Positions 15,164 to 15,286 of a stretch of 15,286 bases of DNA are shown here, one piece after another. The notes beneath the pieces were generated by a model. The model was given only the letters and a program-made list of their open reading frames with translations, was not told where the DNA came from and searched no databases. The first letter of the stretch is position 1, and every line of letters starts with the position of its first letter. The stretch lies in NCBI GenBank assembly GCA_030066475.1, contig JASJBO010000158.1, positions 1 through 15,286 on the forward strand, in the 5' to 3' direction. A program made the translations under genes and the position numbers. This DNA is from Myxococcota bacterium. Its GTDB lineage: Bacteria; Myxococcota_A; UBA9160; PR03.

Positions 15164-15185
15164 ACTCCGTTTTCAGTCAAGAGCG

Positions 15186-15286
15186 TCAGGCGTAGAACTT
15201 CTCTCCTTCGAACACGGCTCCGGTTCGAAACATTCCGTGGATAGCGTGGAGGAGTTTGCGCATGACGGCGACGATGGCCTGCAATG
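15186..15286 (-). mobile_element. IS110-family transposase, C-terminal fragment (gene runs off the window)
   Basis: Reading the minus strand inward from 15286, 32 codons lead to a TGA stop at 15188-15186. They encode LQAIVAVMRKLLHAIHGMF followed by RTGAVFEGEKFYA. The VAVMRKLLHAIHG block is the well-known C-terminal end of IS110/IS116/IS902 transposases (DEDD-type catalytic domain with a Ser-recombinase-like C-terminal domain), just after the transposase_20 domain. The rest lies outside the window, so completeness cannot be judged. The element's right end must fall between the stop and roughly 15145, placing it against or inside the integrase core at 15157-15163. IS110 elements lack terminal inverted repeats and usually make no target duplication, so the precise edge cannot be seen here. 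Confidence 0.82.

Larger units (their letters stand above)
14886..15185. other. Non-coding region between intI and the IS110 transposase: candidate integron recombination region (attI/attC)
   Basis: No credible gene lies in these 300 bases. The region holds several boxes related to the integrase core GTTRRRY. On the + strand, AGGATTAGGC appears at 14939-14948 and 15099-15108, and a weaker copy AGAACTAGGT at 14989-14998. On the minus strand GGTTAGGC is found (15037-15045 region, + strand GCCTAAC at 15038-15044). The best core, GTTAGAT at 15157-15163, is the same heptamer that ends attI1. In attI sites a simple site with inverted cores is accompanied by direct-repeat integrase-binding boxes, and this arrangement resembles that. 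Which part is attI and which might be an attC of a lost cassette cannot be decided by eye. Confidence 0.5.

Overview
The window is very GC-rich with dense, mostly co-directional coding. It looks like a chromosomal stretch of a Gram-negative-type aerobic bacterium. The steroid side-chain genes, the hopanoid glycosyltransferase and the chromosomal-type integron integrase suggest an uncultivated deltaproteobacterial, Myxococcota or Binatota-like lineage. The taxonomic placement is inference only; there is no rRNA or phylogenetic marker here.

Left part (1-4431): the 3' part of a membrane protein fused to an SRPBCC domain (+) runs directly into a convergent gene for a luciferase-like flavin oxidoreductase (-). 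Next is a 763-residue exported glycine-rich protein (-). Its promoter region, 4432-4695, is shared divergently with the main operon and carries a palindrome matching the form TnnAACnnGTTnnA, the operator consensus of the mycobacterial sterol repressor KstR.

Centre (4696-11765): seven tightly packed + strand genes. In order they encode acyl-CoA dehydrogenase subunit A, MaoC-DUF35 hydratase (ChsH2 type), acyl-CoA dehydrogenase subunit B, MaoC hydratase (ChsH1 type), an Ltp2-type retro-aldolase, a FadA5-type thiolase and a 17-beta-HSD4-like SDR. The first five correspond to the mycobacterial 'igr' genes that remove the last three-carbon piece of a sterol or bile-acid side chain: dehydrogenation, hydration, then retro-aldol release of propionyl-CoA and a 17-keto steroid. 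The thiolase and SDR supply the steps of an ordinary beta-oxidation round on the longer side chain. The two dehydrogenase subunits carry complementary halves of an active site, which argues for an obligate hetero-oligomer.

Right part (11786-15286): a hairpin separates the operon from a small SRPBCC protein, an overlapping 103-residue protein of unknown function, and hpnB (hopene-associated glycosyltransferase). After that comes a complete integron integrase gene, intI, with all expected catalytic residues. Downstream of intI lies a 300-bp non-coding region with repeated GTTRRRY-like boxes and a 12-bp palindrome ending in the core GTTAGAT. I read it as an attI/attC-type recombination region on the unusual (3') side of intI. 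The last 101 bases encode the C-terminus of an IS110-family transposase (-), about 22 bp from that core, so an insertion sequence appears to sit at the integron recombination site.
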